64,000 nt of DNA from Pararhizobium sp. A13 (GTDB lineage Bacteria; Pseudomonadota; Alphaproteobacteria; Rhizobiales; Rhizobiaceae). The notes below the pieces were generated by a model. It was not told the DNA's origin. It searched no databases and saw only the letters and a list, made by a program, of their open reading frames with translations. The stretch is from NCBI RefSeq assembly GCF_040126305.1, contig NZ_CP149510.1:1747001-1811000 (forward strand), given 5' to 3'. Made by a program: the position numbers and the translations under genes. Every line of letters starts with the position of its first letter. Position 1 is the stretch's first letter. Below are positions 42,449 to 52,837 of this stretch, one piece after another.

Positions 42449-43666
42449 ATGAGTCTTTACGGAATGATGAGAACCGGTGGCTCCGGCATGAACGCTCAGG
42501 CAAACCGCCTGGGCACCGTCGCCGAAAACATCGCCAACGCCAATACCACCGGCTACAAGCGGGCATCGACGGAATTTTCCTCCCTGATCCTGCCGACGAG
42601 CAACGGCGCGTACAACTCCGGCGGCGTCGAGACGAAGATCCGTTATAGCATCTCGGAGCAGGGGCCGACGACCTACACGACGTCCGGCACCGACATGGCT
42701 ATCAACGGCGGCGGTTTTTTCATCGTTTCGGGCTCAAACGATTCGAACTTCCTGACGCGCGCCGGCGCCTTTACGCCGGATGGCGACGGCAACCTGGTCA
42801 ACGCGGCCGGCTACACCCTGATGGGGTACGAATACGAAGAAGGCGTCGACCCAACGGTCGTCGTCAACGGTTTCGACGGCTTGACGAAAGTCAACCTTTC
42901 GTCCGACGGCCTGGTTGCCACGGGCTCCACGACGGGTTCCATGGGGGCCAACCTCAACTCGGCGGATGAGGTCGGTGTAACGGCCGCGTCGACCACGTCG
43001 CTCAGCGTCTTCGACAGCCAAGGCAATTCGCGTCTGCTTGATTTTACCTACACAAAAACTGCCGATAATACGTGGACGTTGGAAGTGGTCGATCGCGAAA
43101 CCTCCACGTCACTCGGCACGGCAAATCTCGAATTCAATGCTGACGGAAGCCTGGCCACCACATCCGACACGTCCATAACGACGACTGCGATGACTGGCCT
43201 TACAGGAACCGGTGCCGACCTCGCGTCGCTGACCATCGATCTCACGGAGACCACGCAGCTCGGCTACAAGTTCAACCCGGACGGCGGTTCAATCGACGGC
43301 AATGCGCCGAGCAAGGTGTCCGGATACCAGATCGACGACGAGGGCATCGTCTACGTCAAGTACGAAAACGGCGATCTCGACCCGCGTTATCGCGTGGCGC
43401 TTGCGAACGTCGAGAGTCCGGACAATCTCGTCCCCCAATCGGGCAACGTCTACTCGCAGGGCGTGGATTCGGGCGTCATCGTCACCGGCTTTGCCGGCGC
43501 CGGCGACTTCGGCAGCATCCAGTCCGGCGCGCTCGAAGGCTCGAACGTCGATATCGCCAACGAACTGACGGCAATGATCGAATCGCAGCGCAGTTACACG
43601 GCGAACTCGAAGGTGTTCCAGACCGGCGCCGACCTGCTCGACGTTCTCGTGAACTTGAAGCGGTAA
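42449..43666 (+). CDS. flgE: Flagellar hook protein FlgE
   Basis: A 405-residue protein of normal length. The N-terminus has the rod/hook signature ([30 protein letters not shown]) and the C-terminus ends with QSGALEGSNVDIANELTAMIESQRSYTANSKVFQTGADLLDVLV. The variable centre is Thr/Ser-rich. It polymerises to form the hook, whose length FliK controls. It opens the hook-filament operon; flgK follows after 20 nt. Confidence 0.96.
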   Translation: MSLYGMMRTGGSGMNAQANRLGTVAENIANANTTGYKRASTEFSSLILPTSNGAYNSGGVETKIRYSISEQGPTTYTTSGTDMAINGGGFFIVSGSNDSNFLTRAGAFTPDGDGNLVNAAGYTLMGYEYEEGVDPTVVVNGFDGLTKVNLSSDGLVATGSTTGSMGANLNSADEVGVTAASTTSLSVFDSQGNSRLLDFTYTKTADNTWTLEVVDRETSTSLGTANLEFNADGSLATTSDTSITTTAMTGLTGTGADLASLTIDLTETTQLGYKFNPDGGSIDGNAPSKVSGYQIDDEGIVYVKYENGDLDPRYRVALANVESPDNLVPQSGNVYSQGVDSGVIVTGFAGAGDFGSIQSGALEGSNVDIANELTAMIESQRSYTANSKVFQTGADLLDVLVNLKR

Positions 43667-43686
43667 TTGAAAGTACGGGCTCAGCC

Positions 43687-45123
43687 ATGTCTCTGTCATC
43701 TGCGATAAACACCGCAAATTCGATCTTCAGCAACACGGCGCAGCAGACCGCGATCGTGTCGAAGAACATCGCAAATGCCAGCAATTCGGACTATTCGCGG
43801 CGGTTGGCGATGCTCGGCACCAGTGGCAATGGAGCGCAGGTCGTCTCCATCCAGCGGGCGCAGAATGACGCGTTGCTCAAGCAGAACATTGTCAGCATCT
43901 CCCAGGCTTCCGCACAGGGTACGCTGTTTGCGGGCCTGGAGACGCTGAAATCCTCTCTCGGCGGCAATGACTACGAAACGTCGCCATCCACCTATCTGGC
44001 GGCGTTTCGTGACAGCCTTCAGACGTTCGCTTCCACGCCCGGAAACACGACGATAGCGGCGACGCTGGTATCGGATGCAAACGACCTGGCGAACTCGCTC
44101 AACAAGACTTCGACCGCGGTTCAGGATCTACGCCTGGAGGCCGACAAGGAAATCGCCACCTCCGTCAATACGCTGAACGGTTTGCTGGCCGATTTCGAAA
44201 AAGCCAACAATGGCGTTATGACCGCCACGGCCTCGGGAGCCGACGGCAGCGACGCGCTCGACCAGCGCGACAAGATCCTGCGGCAGATTTCCGAAATCGT
44301 CGGCATCTCCACGGTGACGCGGTCGAACAACGACACTGTTATCTACACCTCGGACGGCACGGTTCTCTTTGAAAACACGCCCCGCAGCGTGACCTTCGCG
44401 GCCACCTCCGGTTTCGGCGCGACGACGACTGGCCAGCCCATCTATGTCGATGGTGTCCCGGTGGCTGCCGGTACAGGCGGAAACACCTCCGGCGAGGGAA
44501 AGCTGTCTGCGCTCCTGCAGTTGCGTGACGAGATTGCCCCGAAATTCCAGTCGCAACTGGATGAAGTTGCGCGCGGATTGGTGGAGCTGTTCAAGGAAGA
44601 CGACGGTTCTGGGGCCCTGCCGGGCCTGTTTACCTGGGCGTCGGGAACGGTGCCTGCAACAGGTACGATCGAGCCGGGTATCGCCGCAACGCTGCAGGTC
44701 AATTCGTTGGCCCAGTCAGATCCGCTGCTCGTTCGTGACGGGGGCTTCAACGGCACGACTTACGTCAAGAACACGGACGGCAGCTCGGGCTACTCGGACC
44801 TGCTCGACAGCTATGTCACTGCCATGGACGGCAACCTGGCCTTCGATACGACGACGGGTCTTGACGGCAGCAGCACCATTCTGGATTTCGCCACTGCGTC
44901 TGTCGGTTGGCTCGAGGACCTGCGCAGCAGCGCTTCCACTGCCAACGACAACAAGGCGGCGTTGTTGTCGCGCACCCAGGAAGCTCTGAACAACGAGACC
45001 GGCGTCAGCATGGACGAGGAGCTCTCGCTGCTGCTCGACCTGGAACAATCTTATAAAGCGTCGGCCAAATTGGTCAGTACCGTGGACGCCATGATGGCGG
45101 CCCTTCTGGAAGCTGTGAGGTAA
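43687..45123 (+). CDS. flgK: Hook-filament junction protein FlgK (HAP1)
   Basis: A 478-residue protein. The N-terminal HAP1/rod domain (SIFSNTAQQTAIVSKNIANASNSDYSRR) and the C-terminal helix (GVSMDEELSLLLDLEQSYKASAKLVSTVDAMMAALLEAV) are diagnostic. The centre carries the FlgK-family SGADGSDALDQRDKILRQISEIVGI motif. It caps the hook and joins it to FlgL and the filament. Only 2 nt separate it from flgL. Confidence 0.96.
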   Translation: MSLSSAINTANSIFSNTAQQTAIVSKNIANASNSDYSRRLAMLGTSGNGAQVVSIQRAQNDALLKQNIVSISQASAQGTLFAGLETLKSSLGGNDYETSPSTYLAAFRDSLQTFASTPGNTTIAATLVSDANDLANSLNKTSTAVQDLRLEADKEIATSVNTLNGLLADFEKANNGVMTATASGADGSDALDQRDKILRQISEIVGISTVTRSNNDTVIYTSDGTVLFENTPRSVTFAATSGFGATTTGQPIYVDGVPVAAGTGGNTSGEGKLSALLQLRDEIAPKFQSQLDEVARGLVELFKEDDGSGALPGLFTWASGTVPATGTIEPGIAATLQVNSLAQSDPLLVRDGGFNGTTYVKNTDGSSGYSDLLDSYVTAMDGNLAFDTTTGLDGSSTILDFATASVGWLEDLRSSASTANDNKAALLSRTQEALNNETGVSMDEELSLLLDLEQSYKASAKLVSTVDAMMAALLEAVR

Positions 45124-45125
45124 TC

Positions 45126-46178
45126 ATGAAGACGTCCTTCGTTTCGAACCTGGCTGTCCAAAATGCGATGCGGTTGACGATCCAGCAGACGCAGGCGGAG
45201 GTGGTCAAGTTACAGGCGGAAGTCACGACCGGCCGCCACGCCGATGTCGGCGTCGCGCTCGGCGGCACAACCTCGCGCTCCCTCGATCTCCAGCGCGAAA
45301 TGGCGCGTATGCAGACGCTGACCACCACCAATGCCGTTGTCACGCAACGTCTTGCCGCGTCACAGGAAGCACTTGAGACGGTCGCTGATGCGGCGCAGTC
45401 GATCAACAAGGTGCTGATCAGCCTGAGTGGTAGCGAATCGGCGGACCAATTGGCGATCGCCAAGACCGAGGTCACCAATGCACTTTCGATCTTCACGGGA
45501 GCGGTGAACACCTCTTTCAACGGCGAATACTTGTTTTCGGGGATAAACACCGACGTCAAACCGGTTGCCGACTACAATGACCCTGCTGTGTCGGCGGCGA
45601 AGACGACGTTCGATACGGAACTTTCGTCCTATATGTCGGCAAACGGCATTGCGTCGATGAGCGATTTCACCGCGTCGCAGATGGATGATTTCATCAGCAA
45701 CACGCTCGAACCCCTGTATATGGGAACGCAGTGGACGACGGATTGGTCTCAGGCATCCGATCAGACCATGACGAGCCGCATCTCGACCTCTGAGGTCGTG
45801 GCGAGTTCGACAACCGCCAATTCCGACGGCATGCGGAAGTTCGCTCTTGCCAGCGTCATCGCTTCGGAACTGCTCGGCGCGGATGTCAGTTCGGAAGTCC
45901 GCTCCACCGTCAGCACCGCCGCGATGGGTTATATCGGCGAGGCCATTTCGGGGATCGACGCCCAACGCAGCGACCTCGGTATTTCCGAAGCACGGGTGGA
46001 GAAGGCCAACACCTCGCTCGCAGCACAGATCAAGCTGGTGACGACGCATATTTCCGATCTTGAGGGGATCGATAGCTATGAGGCGTCGACGCGTATGAAC
46101 ACGCTGCTGACCCAGATCGAGACTTCTTACACGCTTACCTCACGGCTTCAGCAGTTGAGTTTGATCAATTTCCTCTGA
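45126..46178 (+). CDS. flgL: Hook-filament junction protein FlgL (HAP3)
   Basis: A 350-residue protein with flagellin-like termini: AVQNAMRLTIQQTQAEVVKLQAEVTTGRHADVGVALGGT at the start and KANTSLAAQIKLVTTHISDLEGIDSYEASTRMNTLLTQIETSYTLTSRLQQLSLINFL at the end, each quoted here only as landmarks of the D0/D1 helices. It forms the adaptor between FlgK and the filament. The small D2-like centre holds NTDVKPVADYNDPA. flaF follows after 37 nt in the same operon. Confidence 0.94.
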   Translation: MKTSFVSNLAVQNAMRLTIQQTQAEVVKLQAEVTTGRHADVGVALGGTTSRSLDLQREMARMQTLTTTNAVVTQRLAASQEALETVADAAQSINKVLISLSGSESADQLAIAKTEVTNALSIFTGAVNTSFNGEYLFSGINTDVKPVADYNDPAVSAAKTTFDTELSSYMSANGIASMSDFTASQMDDFISNTLEPLYMGTQWTTDWSQASDQTMTSRISTSEVVASSTTANSDGMRKFALASVIASELLGADVSSEVRSTVSTAAMGYIGEAISGIDAQRSDLGISEARVEKANTSLAAQIKLVTTHISDLEGIDSYEASTRMNTLLTQIETSYTLTSRLQQLSLINFL

Positions 46179-46215
46179 TGCGGTGAGGACCAGGACAAAC
46201 ATGAAGGATGTCTGA

Positions 46216-47415
<1,200 letters not shown>

Positions 47416-47416
<1 letters not shown>

Positions 47417-47682
47417 TGAATGAGGCGGATGCCCTTGATATAGTGCAGGCGGCGATCTGGACGGTCGTCGTCGCTTCCGGGCCCGCCGTTCTCGCCGCCA
47501 TGGTCGTTGGCGTCGTCATCGCCTTCATTCAGGCGCTGACCCAGGTACAGGAAATGACCCTGACCTTTGTGCCGAAAATCCTCGCCGTTCTGGTGACCGT
47601 TGCGCTTTCGGCTTCCTTTGTCGGTTCGCAGATTTCCATCTTCACCGATATCGTCTTCTCCCGCATCCAAAGCGGCTTCTGA
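47416..47682 (+). CDS. fliQ: Flagellar export gate protein FliQ
   Basis: An 88-residue protein with two transmembrane helices: WTVVVASGPAVLAAMVVGVVIAFIQA and TFVPKILAVLVTVALSASFVG. The Q-x-L-T-Q-V-Q-E-M-T-L-T-F-V-P-K motif between them is family-specific. It forms part of the FliPQR gate. It is coupled to flgD and ends the hook operon. Confidence 0.95.
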
Positions 47683-47748
47683 CGTGCTTCCGGCGAAACA
47701 GGCGTCACGAAAAACGTCCTTGTGCTTCCTTCCGTCATCGATGCCACC

Positions 47749-47776
47749 TTCGCGCAAGTTTGGCGCGTTAGGCCTG
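47749..47776 (+). promoter_or_regulatory. Flagellar promoter-like motif upstream of flhA
   Basis: TTCGCGCAAG, 10 nt, TAG, then GCCTGTTGCC. It lies about 66 nt before the flhA start. Confidence 0.6.
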
Positions 47777-47837
47777 TTGCCAGTATGGGCAGCAGGTATG
47801 AATGCTGCCTGCCTCTCATGAAGAGACGGAATTTCCG

Positions 47838-49925
47838 ATGGCAACACCTCCCGCTCTAGTCATCCCGAAGGTCGCACCGAAGGGCCGTGATATCGGCTTT
47901 GCGCTCGGCATCGTGATGATCCTGTCGATCCTCTTCCTGCCGATCCCACCCTTTCTGATCGACATCGGGCTGGCCTTCTCCATATCATTCTCGATTCTCA
48001 TCCTGATGGTGGCGCTGTGGATCCAGCGGCCGCTGGATTTCTCGTCCTTTCCGGTCATTCTTCTGATCTCCACCATGACCCGCCTGTCGCTCAACATCGC
48101 GACGACGCGCGTCATCCTTTCGCATGGCCATGAAGGACACGACGCAGCCGGTGGCGTCATTGCCGGTTTCGCTGAGCTCGTCATGGGCGGCGATTTCGTC
48201 ATCGGTCTGATCGTCTTTCTGATCCTGATCACCGTGAACTTCATCGTCATCACCAAGGGCGCGACGCGTATCGCGGAAGTCGGCGCCCGCTTCACGCTCG
48301 ATGCGATTCCCGGCAAGCAGATGTCGATCGACGCGGACCTCTCCGCCGGCCTGATCGACGAGAAGGAAGCGCAACGGCGCCGGCGCGAACTGGAAGAGGA
48401 AAGTTCCTTCTTCGGTTCGATGGACGGTGCCTCGAAATTCGTGCGTGGCGACGCGATCGCCGGATTGCTGATCACCGCCATCAACGTCTTCGGCGGCATC
48501 ATCATCGGCTATGCCCGCCACGACATGTCGATCGGCGAAGCCGCCGATGTCTTCGTCAAGCTCTCGGTTGGTGACGGTCTGGTGTCGCAGATCCCGGCGC
48601 TGATCGTGTCACTGGCCGCAGGTCTGCTTGTGTCGCGCGGCGGCACTGCCGGATCGACGGACCAGGCGGTCGTTAACCAGCTGGGCGGTTATCCGCGTGC
48701 GCTCATGGTGGCGTCCGGTCTGATCCTGATGCTGGCCATGATGCCGGGCCTTCCCTTCATTCCCTTCGCCTTCCTCGGCGGCGGCATGGCTTTCCTCGGG
48801 TGGATGATCCCGCGTCAGCTCGAAGCGGCCAACAAGCTCAAGCGCGAACAGGACCAGCAGACCGCCCAGCAGAAGACCGACAGCGAGAAGGACTCCGTCA
48901 AATCGGTCCTCAAGACGGCGGAAATCGAGCTTCTGCTCGGCAAGCAGGTCTCCACTCGGCTTCTCGGAGCGCACCAGGAACTGGCCTTCCGCGTTGGCAA
49001 GATGCGCCGCAAGTTCGCCGGTCAGTACGGCCTCATCGTTCCCGAAATCAAGGTGTCGGACGACATCGGCATTCCCGACAAGGCCTATCATATCCGCATC
49101 CATGGGACGACGATCGCCTCGAACACTGTCCGCGTCGGCGAAGTTCTCGTCGTGACCGGCGGCGGCCGCAAACCGAGCGTTCCTGGTGACGATATCCGCG
49201 AACCCGCCTTCGGCATGCCTGCGGTATCGATCCTCGAAACCTTCACCGAGGACCTGAAACGGGAAGGCTTCCACCCGATCGACAACGTCTCGGTGGTGCT
49301 CACGCATCTGTCCGAAGTCATCCGCAACAACCTGCCGCAGCTCCTGTCCTACAAGGACGTGAAGATCCTGATCGAGCGCCTCGATCCGGAATATCGCAAG
49401 CTGGCGGATGAAATCTGCACTTCGCACATGTCCTATTCGGGTCTGCAGGCGGTGCTGAAGCTGCTGCTTGCGGAGCGCGTCTCGATCCGCAACCTGCATC
49501 TGATCCTGGAGGCGGTTGCCGAACTCGCCCCGCATGTGAGGAAGACCGAGCAGATCGTCGAGCATGTCCGCGTGCGTATGTCGCAGCAGCTTTGCGGCGA
49601 TCTTGCCGACAACGGCACGCTGCGCGTTTTGCGTCTCGGCAACAAGTGGGACATGGTCTTCCACCAGGCGCTGAAGCGCGACGCGAAGGGCGAAATCGTC
49701 GAATTCGACATCGATCCGCGTCATTTGGAAGAATTCAGCGAGCAGGCGACCCGGGTTATCCGTGAACATCTCGACCGCGGCATGCCGTTCGTGCTGGTAA
49801 GTTCGCCCGAATCCCGTTCTTATGTGCGCATGATCATCGAGCGCCTGTTCGCCACATTGCCAGTCCTTAGCCACGTCGAGCTTGCCAAGGGTCTCGAGAT
49901 AAAGATCATTGGCGCGATCTCATGA
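47838..49925 (+). CDS. flhA: Flagellar export gate protein FlhA
   Basis: A protein of 695 residues from the ATG at 47838, preceded by GAGACGG; the longer frame adds 12 residues without support. Eight transmembrane helices fill about residues 15-330. The cytoplasmic loop carries the family stretch [26 protein letters not shown] with charged residues needed for proton use. The C-terminal domain ([43 protein letters not shown]) forms the nonameric docking ring for chaperone-substrate complexes. fliR overlaps its stop by 4 nt. Confidence 0.97.
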   Translation: MATPPALVIPKVAPKGRDIGFALGIVMILSILFLPIPPFLIDIGLAFSISFSILILMVALWIQRPLDFSSFPVILLISTMTRLSLNIATTRVILSHGHEGHDAAGGVIAGFAELVMGGDFVIGLIVFLILITVNFIVITKGATRIAEVGARFTLDAIPGKQMSIDADLSAGLIDEKEAQRRRRELEEESSFFGSMDGASKFVRGDAIAGLLITAINVFGGIIIGYARHDMSIGEAADVFVKLSVGDGLVSQIPALIVSLAAGLLVSRGGTAGSTDQAVVNQLGGYPRALMVASGLILMLAMMPGLPFIPFAFLGGGMAFLGWMIPRQLEAANKLKREQDQQTAQQKTDSEKDSVKSVLKTAEIELLLGKQVSTRLLGAHQELAFRVGKMRRKFAGQYGLIVPEIKVSDDIGIPDKAYHIRIHGTTIASNTVRVGEVLVVTGGGRKPSVPGDDIREPAFGMPAVSILETFTEDLKREGFHPIDNVSVVLTHLSEVIRNNLPQLLSYKDVKILIERLDPEYRKLADEICTSHMSYSGLQAVLKLLLAERVSIRNLHLILEAVAELAPHVRKTEQIVEHVRVRMSQQLCGDLADNGTLRVLRLGNKWDMVFHQALKRDAKGEIVEFDIDPRHLEEFSEQATRVIREHLDRGMPFVLVSSPESRSYVRMIIERLFATLPVLSHVELAKGLEIKIIGAIS

Positions 49926-50674
49926 TCACCGATCCCGAAGGCACGGTGCTGGCGCTTTTTGCCGCATTCTGCCGGATCGGCGCGTGCATCATGGTCATGC
50001 CGGGCTTCTCGACGGCGCGTGTCCCGGTGCAGATTCGCCTCTTCGTGGCTGTGGCGATCTCGATGGCGGTGCTGCCGATCATGTGGAACGAGATCTATCC
50101 GCAGATTTCCGGCAAGGGGCATACTTATATCTACATCATCGCCACCGAAACGGTGATCGGCAGCGTCATCGGCCTGATCGCGCGCTACTATGTGCTCGGG
50201 TTGCAGTTCACGGGCACCGTCATCACCATGATGATCGGGTTTAATGCGCCGCCAACCGCGGATGTTCTCGAAGATACGGCCGAGAACCAGCTGACCAACC
50301 TGATCAGTTTCGCCGGACTGATGGTCCTCTTCATGCTCGATTTCCATCACGTCATCCTGTCGAGCATCATCGATTCCTACAAGGTGATGCCGCTCGGCGG
50401 CGGCTTCGACCCGCAGGGTGTGCTGATCACACTCACCAATGCGCTCGAAACCACCTTCTACATCATGCTGCGGCTGGCGAGCCCCTTCATCATCTATGGC
50501 CTGCTGTTCAATGTCGCCATCGGCATGGTCAACAAGCTGGCGCCGCAGATGCCGCTGTATTTCATCTCGCTTCCCTATCTGATCATGGGCGGCATGTTCC
50601 TTCTCTATCTTGGCATCGCCGCGATGCTGCGTCTGTTCGCCGACGGCTTCGCACCGATGATGCAAGGGGGCTAG
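49922..50674 (+). CDS. fliR: Flagellar export gate protein FliR
   Basis: A 250-residue integral membrane protein with about six helices. Family landmarks include [52 protein letters not shown] and [35 protein letters not shown]. With FliP and FliQ it forms the export gate. It is coupled to flhA and followed 5 nt later by a FliJ-like gene. Confidence 0.95.
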   Translation: MITDPEGTVLALFAAFCRIGACIMVMPGFSTARVPVQIRLFVAVAISMAVLPIMWNEIYPQISGKGHTYIYIIATETVIGSVIGLIARYYVLGLQFTGTVITMMIGFNAPPTADVLEDTAENQLTNLISFAGLMVLFMLDFHHVILSSIIDSYKVMPLGGGFDPQGVLITLTNALETTFYIMLRLASPFIIYGLLFNVAIGMVNKLAPQMPLYFISLPYLIMGGMFLLYLGIAAMLRLFADGFAPMMQGG

Positions 50675-50679
50675 CCAAG

Positions 50680-51093
50680 GTGAAAAGCCGCTCGGAAAAA
50701 CTGAAGCGCCTCGTGGCCGTACAGCGGCACCTCGAGCAGATGGCGGAAAGCGAACTGGCCGAAACCGCCAGGCAGCGCCGCGAGCTTGCCGAAACCATCG
50801 ATGTTGTCGCCGACGCCATGGGATCGGCAAGCCCGCTGCATGCGATGTTCTCCGGGCACTATGCCTCGCAGCTTGGTCGCCTTGCCCAGAAGGACCAGAT
50901 GCTCCTTGGTATCCAGCAGGGCCACGAAACCCGCGTCCTCAAGGAGCGGGCAAAGGGCGACCGGCTGGAGGAAAACATGAAGGAAGCGCGCGTTCTCGAA
51001 GATCGCACCGAGGCCGACGATGCCATCTACGATCTCGTCGATCAGCACGTGATGGGCAAGCCACCAGCTTCCGGTAAGGTTGACCGGTCATAG
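50680..51093 (+). CDS. FliJ-like coiled-coil protein
   Basis: A protein of 137 residues from a GTG start. It is almost entirely helical and charged: SEKLKRLVAVQRHLEQMAESELAETARQRRELAETI, then LGRLAQKDQMLLGIQQGHETRVLKERAKGDRLEENMKEA. Length and antiparallel coiled-coil layout match FliJ, the stalk of the FliI ATPase. FliJ diverges so much in sequence that this is only a structural guess. It is co-transcribed with flhA-fliR, 5 nt after fliR. Confidence 0.55.
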   Translation: MKSRSEKLKRLVAVQRHLEQMAESELAETARQRRELAETIDVVADAMGSASPLHAMFSGHYASQLGRLAQKDQMLLGIQQGHETRVLKERAKGDRLEENMKEARVLEDRTEADDAIYDLVDQHVMGKPPASGKVDRS

Positions 51094-51163
51094 TGCGGCT
51101 TGAGGATCGGCCGTCTCTGCGTCCGAACCCATTGTTTAGACTGCTGAATTTATGGGGTTATCA

Positions 51164-51211
51164 GTGGTGTCCTCTCGGACACCGCTAGCTCCGTGACCGA
51201 GAGGACACCGC
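51164..51211 (+). promoter_or_regulatory. Leader hairpin covering the ribosome binding site of the FlgJ-like gene
   Basis: GGTGTCCTCTCGG (51166-51178) pairs perfectly with CCGAGAGGACACC (51197-51209), a 13-bp stem with an 18-nt loop. One wobble pair and one more G-C pair extend it to 51164 and 51211, right beside the ATG at 51212. The ribosome binding site GAGAGGA lies wholly inside the right arm, so the fold would block translation. Confidence 0.65.
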
Positions 51212-51778
51212 ATGGCCATTTCTCCTCCAAGCGACCTGGTATTGGATGTCGTGCGTGCCGCCGATCCGGCCGAAGTGCAGGAGGCGCAGGCGCGGCTAAA
51301 GGCCAATCGTGCCGCCTTCCAGGCAACAAGCCTTGCCGAAAACGGAACCGGCTTTGCCAATACGGTTGCAGTCCTGAACCAGGACAGCCCGTCCAACAGT
51401 CTTGGCGACATCAACAATCGCGCCGAGGCCAAGAAGATTCCGGAAAGCTATCGCAAGTTCGAGGCCATGGTGCTCCAGAATTTCGTGAAATCGATGCTGC
51501 CCGCCGAAAGCGAAGAGGTTTACGGCAAGGGCATTTCCGGCGACATGTGGAAAAGCATGATGGCCGAGCAGATCGGCAACGTCATGGCACAAGGCGACGG
51601 GGTCGGCATCGCCGAGAGCATGGTCACCGACCGGATCGTCGGTTCGGGTGGACCCGACCGCGTGAACGCAGCGCTCGACGGCAACGACAGCAATGTCGCG
51701 CTGAGCATGGTGCAGGAATACGAGCGCAAGGCCGTCGCCAGGTTCATGGAAACCGGCGGCAAGAACGAACAGGCCTGA
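51212..51778 (+). CDS. Flagellar rod-cap protein FlgJ-like, without muramidase domain
   Basis: A 188-residue protein. The FlgJ N-terminal rod-binding domain is evident: AEAKKIPESYRKFEAMVLQNFVKSMLPAESEEVYGKG, then GDMWKSMMAEQIGNVMAQGDGVGIAESM. FlgJ of enteric bacteria is 313 residues with a C-terminal peptidoglycan hydrolase; that half is absent, and a separate lytic transglycosylase is encoded at 40818. It caps the growing rod. Its start is strongly folded in the mRNA. The next gene begins 103 nt later. Confidence 0.82.
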   Translation: MAISPPSDLVLDVVRAADPAEVQEAQARLKANRAAFQATSLAENGTGFANTVAVLNQDSPSNSLGDINNRAEAKKIPESYRKFEAMVLQNFVKSMLPAESEEVYGKGISGDMWKSMMAEQIGNVMAQGDGVGIAESMVTDRIVGSGGPDRVNAALDGNDSNVALSMVQEYERKAVARFMETGGKNEQA

Positions 51779-51881
51779 GGCAATCCCGGCGGATTGCCCG
51801 GGCTTACCTGACAGATAAAGTTTCGCGCAGAGCATCACGACAAACACAGGACCCGCGGATGCCAGCGCCAATGGGAGCGAA

Positions 51882-52253
51882 ATGATGGAAGTTGCAGCAT
51901 CGAGTGACGTGCGTATCCAGAACGTGCTGGGTCGTCTCGAAATGATCCTCGACAACGAGAACAACCGGATCGGCGTCGATCCGAGCTTCGATCTGAAGGC
52001 ATCGAACGCGCGCAAGAGCCGCTGCCTCTATGAACTGACGATGCTGCATCGCGACGCCTCGCCGAGCGAGATTTCGCCGTCCTTCGTTTCCCAGACCAGG
52101 CACATCAAATCCAAGCTGATGGCAAATTCGCAGAAGGTGAACGCGCATATGGAAGCGTGCCGGTCGGTGGTGGAAATCCTCAAGACCGCCGTGCAGGACG
52201 CCGATGCGGACGGCATCTATTCCGAGCAGCAGTTCCGGTACGGCGATTTCTGA
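51882..52253 (+). CDS. FlgN-like export chaperone candidate
   Basis: A 123-residue helical protein (SSDVRIQNVLGRLEMILDNENNRIGVDPSFDLKASNARKSRCLYEL, SQKVNAHMEACRSVVEIL). The size, the N-terminal L-x-x-I-L-D-x-E-N-x-R-I pattern and the location next to a rod gene recall FlgN, the chaperone of FlgK and FlgL. Sequence identity to FlgN is low and the call is by form. Its TGA shares a base with the next ATG, indicating coupling. Confidence 0.5.
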   Translation: MMEVAASSDVRIQNVLGRLEMILDNENNRIGVDPSFDLKASNARKSRCLYELTMLHRDASPSEISPSFVSQTRHIKSKLMANSQKVNAHMEACRSVVEILKTAVQDADADGIYSEQQFRYGDF

Positions 52254-52822
52254 TGCTGAAGCTTGTTTTCACCGGGGTCTGGGTCTGTGCGGTGGCGCTC
52301 GGATCCGTCTATTTCTCGATCCAGCATGCTTCGGCGCCGGTGGAATCGGATGCGGAGACGGAACGCCGCGCATTGCAGCAATATGTTCCCGGTGAACTCA
52401 TTACGGTCCCGGTGATCACCGACGGCGCGGTGCAGGGCTATTTCCTGACGAAACTGTCTTTCGCCGTCGACAAGAACAAGATCAAGCACTTGGACGTGCC
52501 GCTCAAGGAGACGGTCACCAACGCGCTTTTTGATATTCTCGTCGGACGGAAATTGATCAACGTCGCTGACAACAACAGTTTCGACCTCGCGAACTTCAAG
52601 ACTGCGGTCAAGGAAGGCCTGAACAAGGACATGCACGACGAAGTGATCTTCGACGTCCTTGTCGAGCAACTCGAATATCTGTCGAAGGCGGATGTCGCCC
52701 GGATTGCCAAGGGTGCGAACCAGCCGCAGCAAAAGCCTGTGGCGATTATCGACAAGAATGGCGAAGCTGCCCACGACGAGATCCCGGAAGCCGAAAGGCG
52801 CGCTGCGGCCGCGGCTCATTGA
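52253..52822 (+). CDS. Membrane-anchored protein of unknown function, end of flagellar regulon
   Basis: A protein of 189 residues. An N-terminal hydrophobic segment (MLKLVFTGVWVCAVALGSVYF) may be a signal anchor. The rest is soluble, with VPVITDGAVQGYFLTKLSFAVDKNK, LKETVTNALFDILVGRKLI and FKTAVKEGLNKDMHDEVIFDVLVEQLEYLS. That pattern is reminiscent of FliL-like periplasmic domains, but I would not assign it. It is translationally coupled to the FlgN-like gene, so it is probably a flagellar accessory protein. The downstream gene converges on it. Confidence 0.6.
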   Translation: MLKLVFTGVWVCAVALGSVYFSIQHASAPVESDAETERRALQQYVPGELITVPVITDGAVQGYFLTKLSFAVDKNKIKHLDVPLKETVTNALFDILVGRKLINVADNNSFDLANFKTAVKEGLNKDMHDEVIFDVLVEQLEYLSKADVARIAKGANQPQQKPVAIIDKNGEAAHDEIPEAERRAAAAAH

Positions 52823-52837
52823 GATCGTCAGCGTCGC

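Noticed and set aside
51118..51146. A possible eighth copy of the flagellar promoter motif before the FlgJ-like gene
   Set aside because: GCGTCCG shares only four of seven bases with GCGCAAG and the spacing to TAG is 11, not 10.
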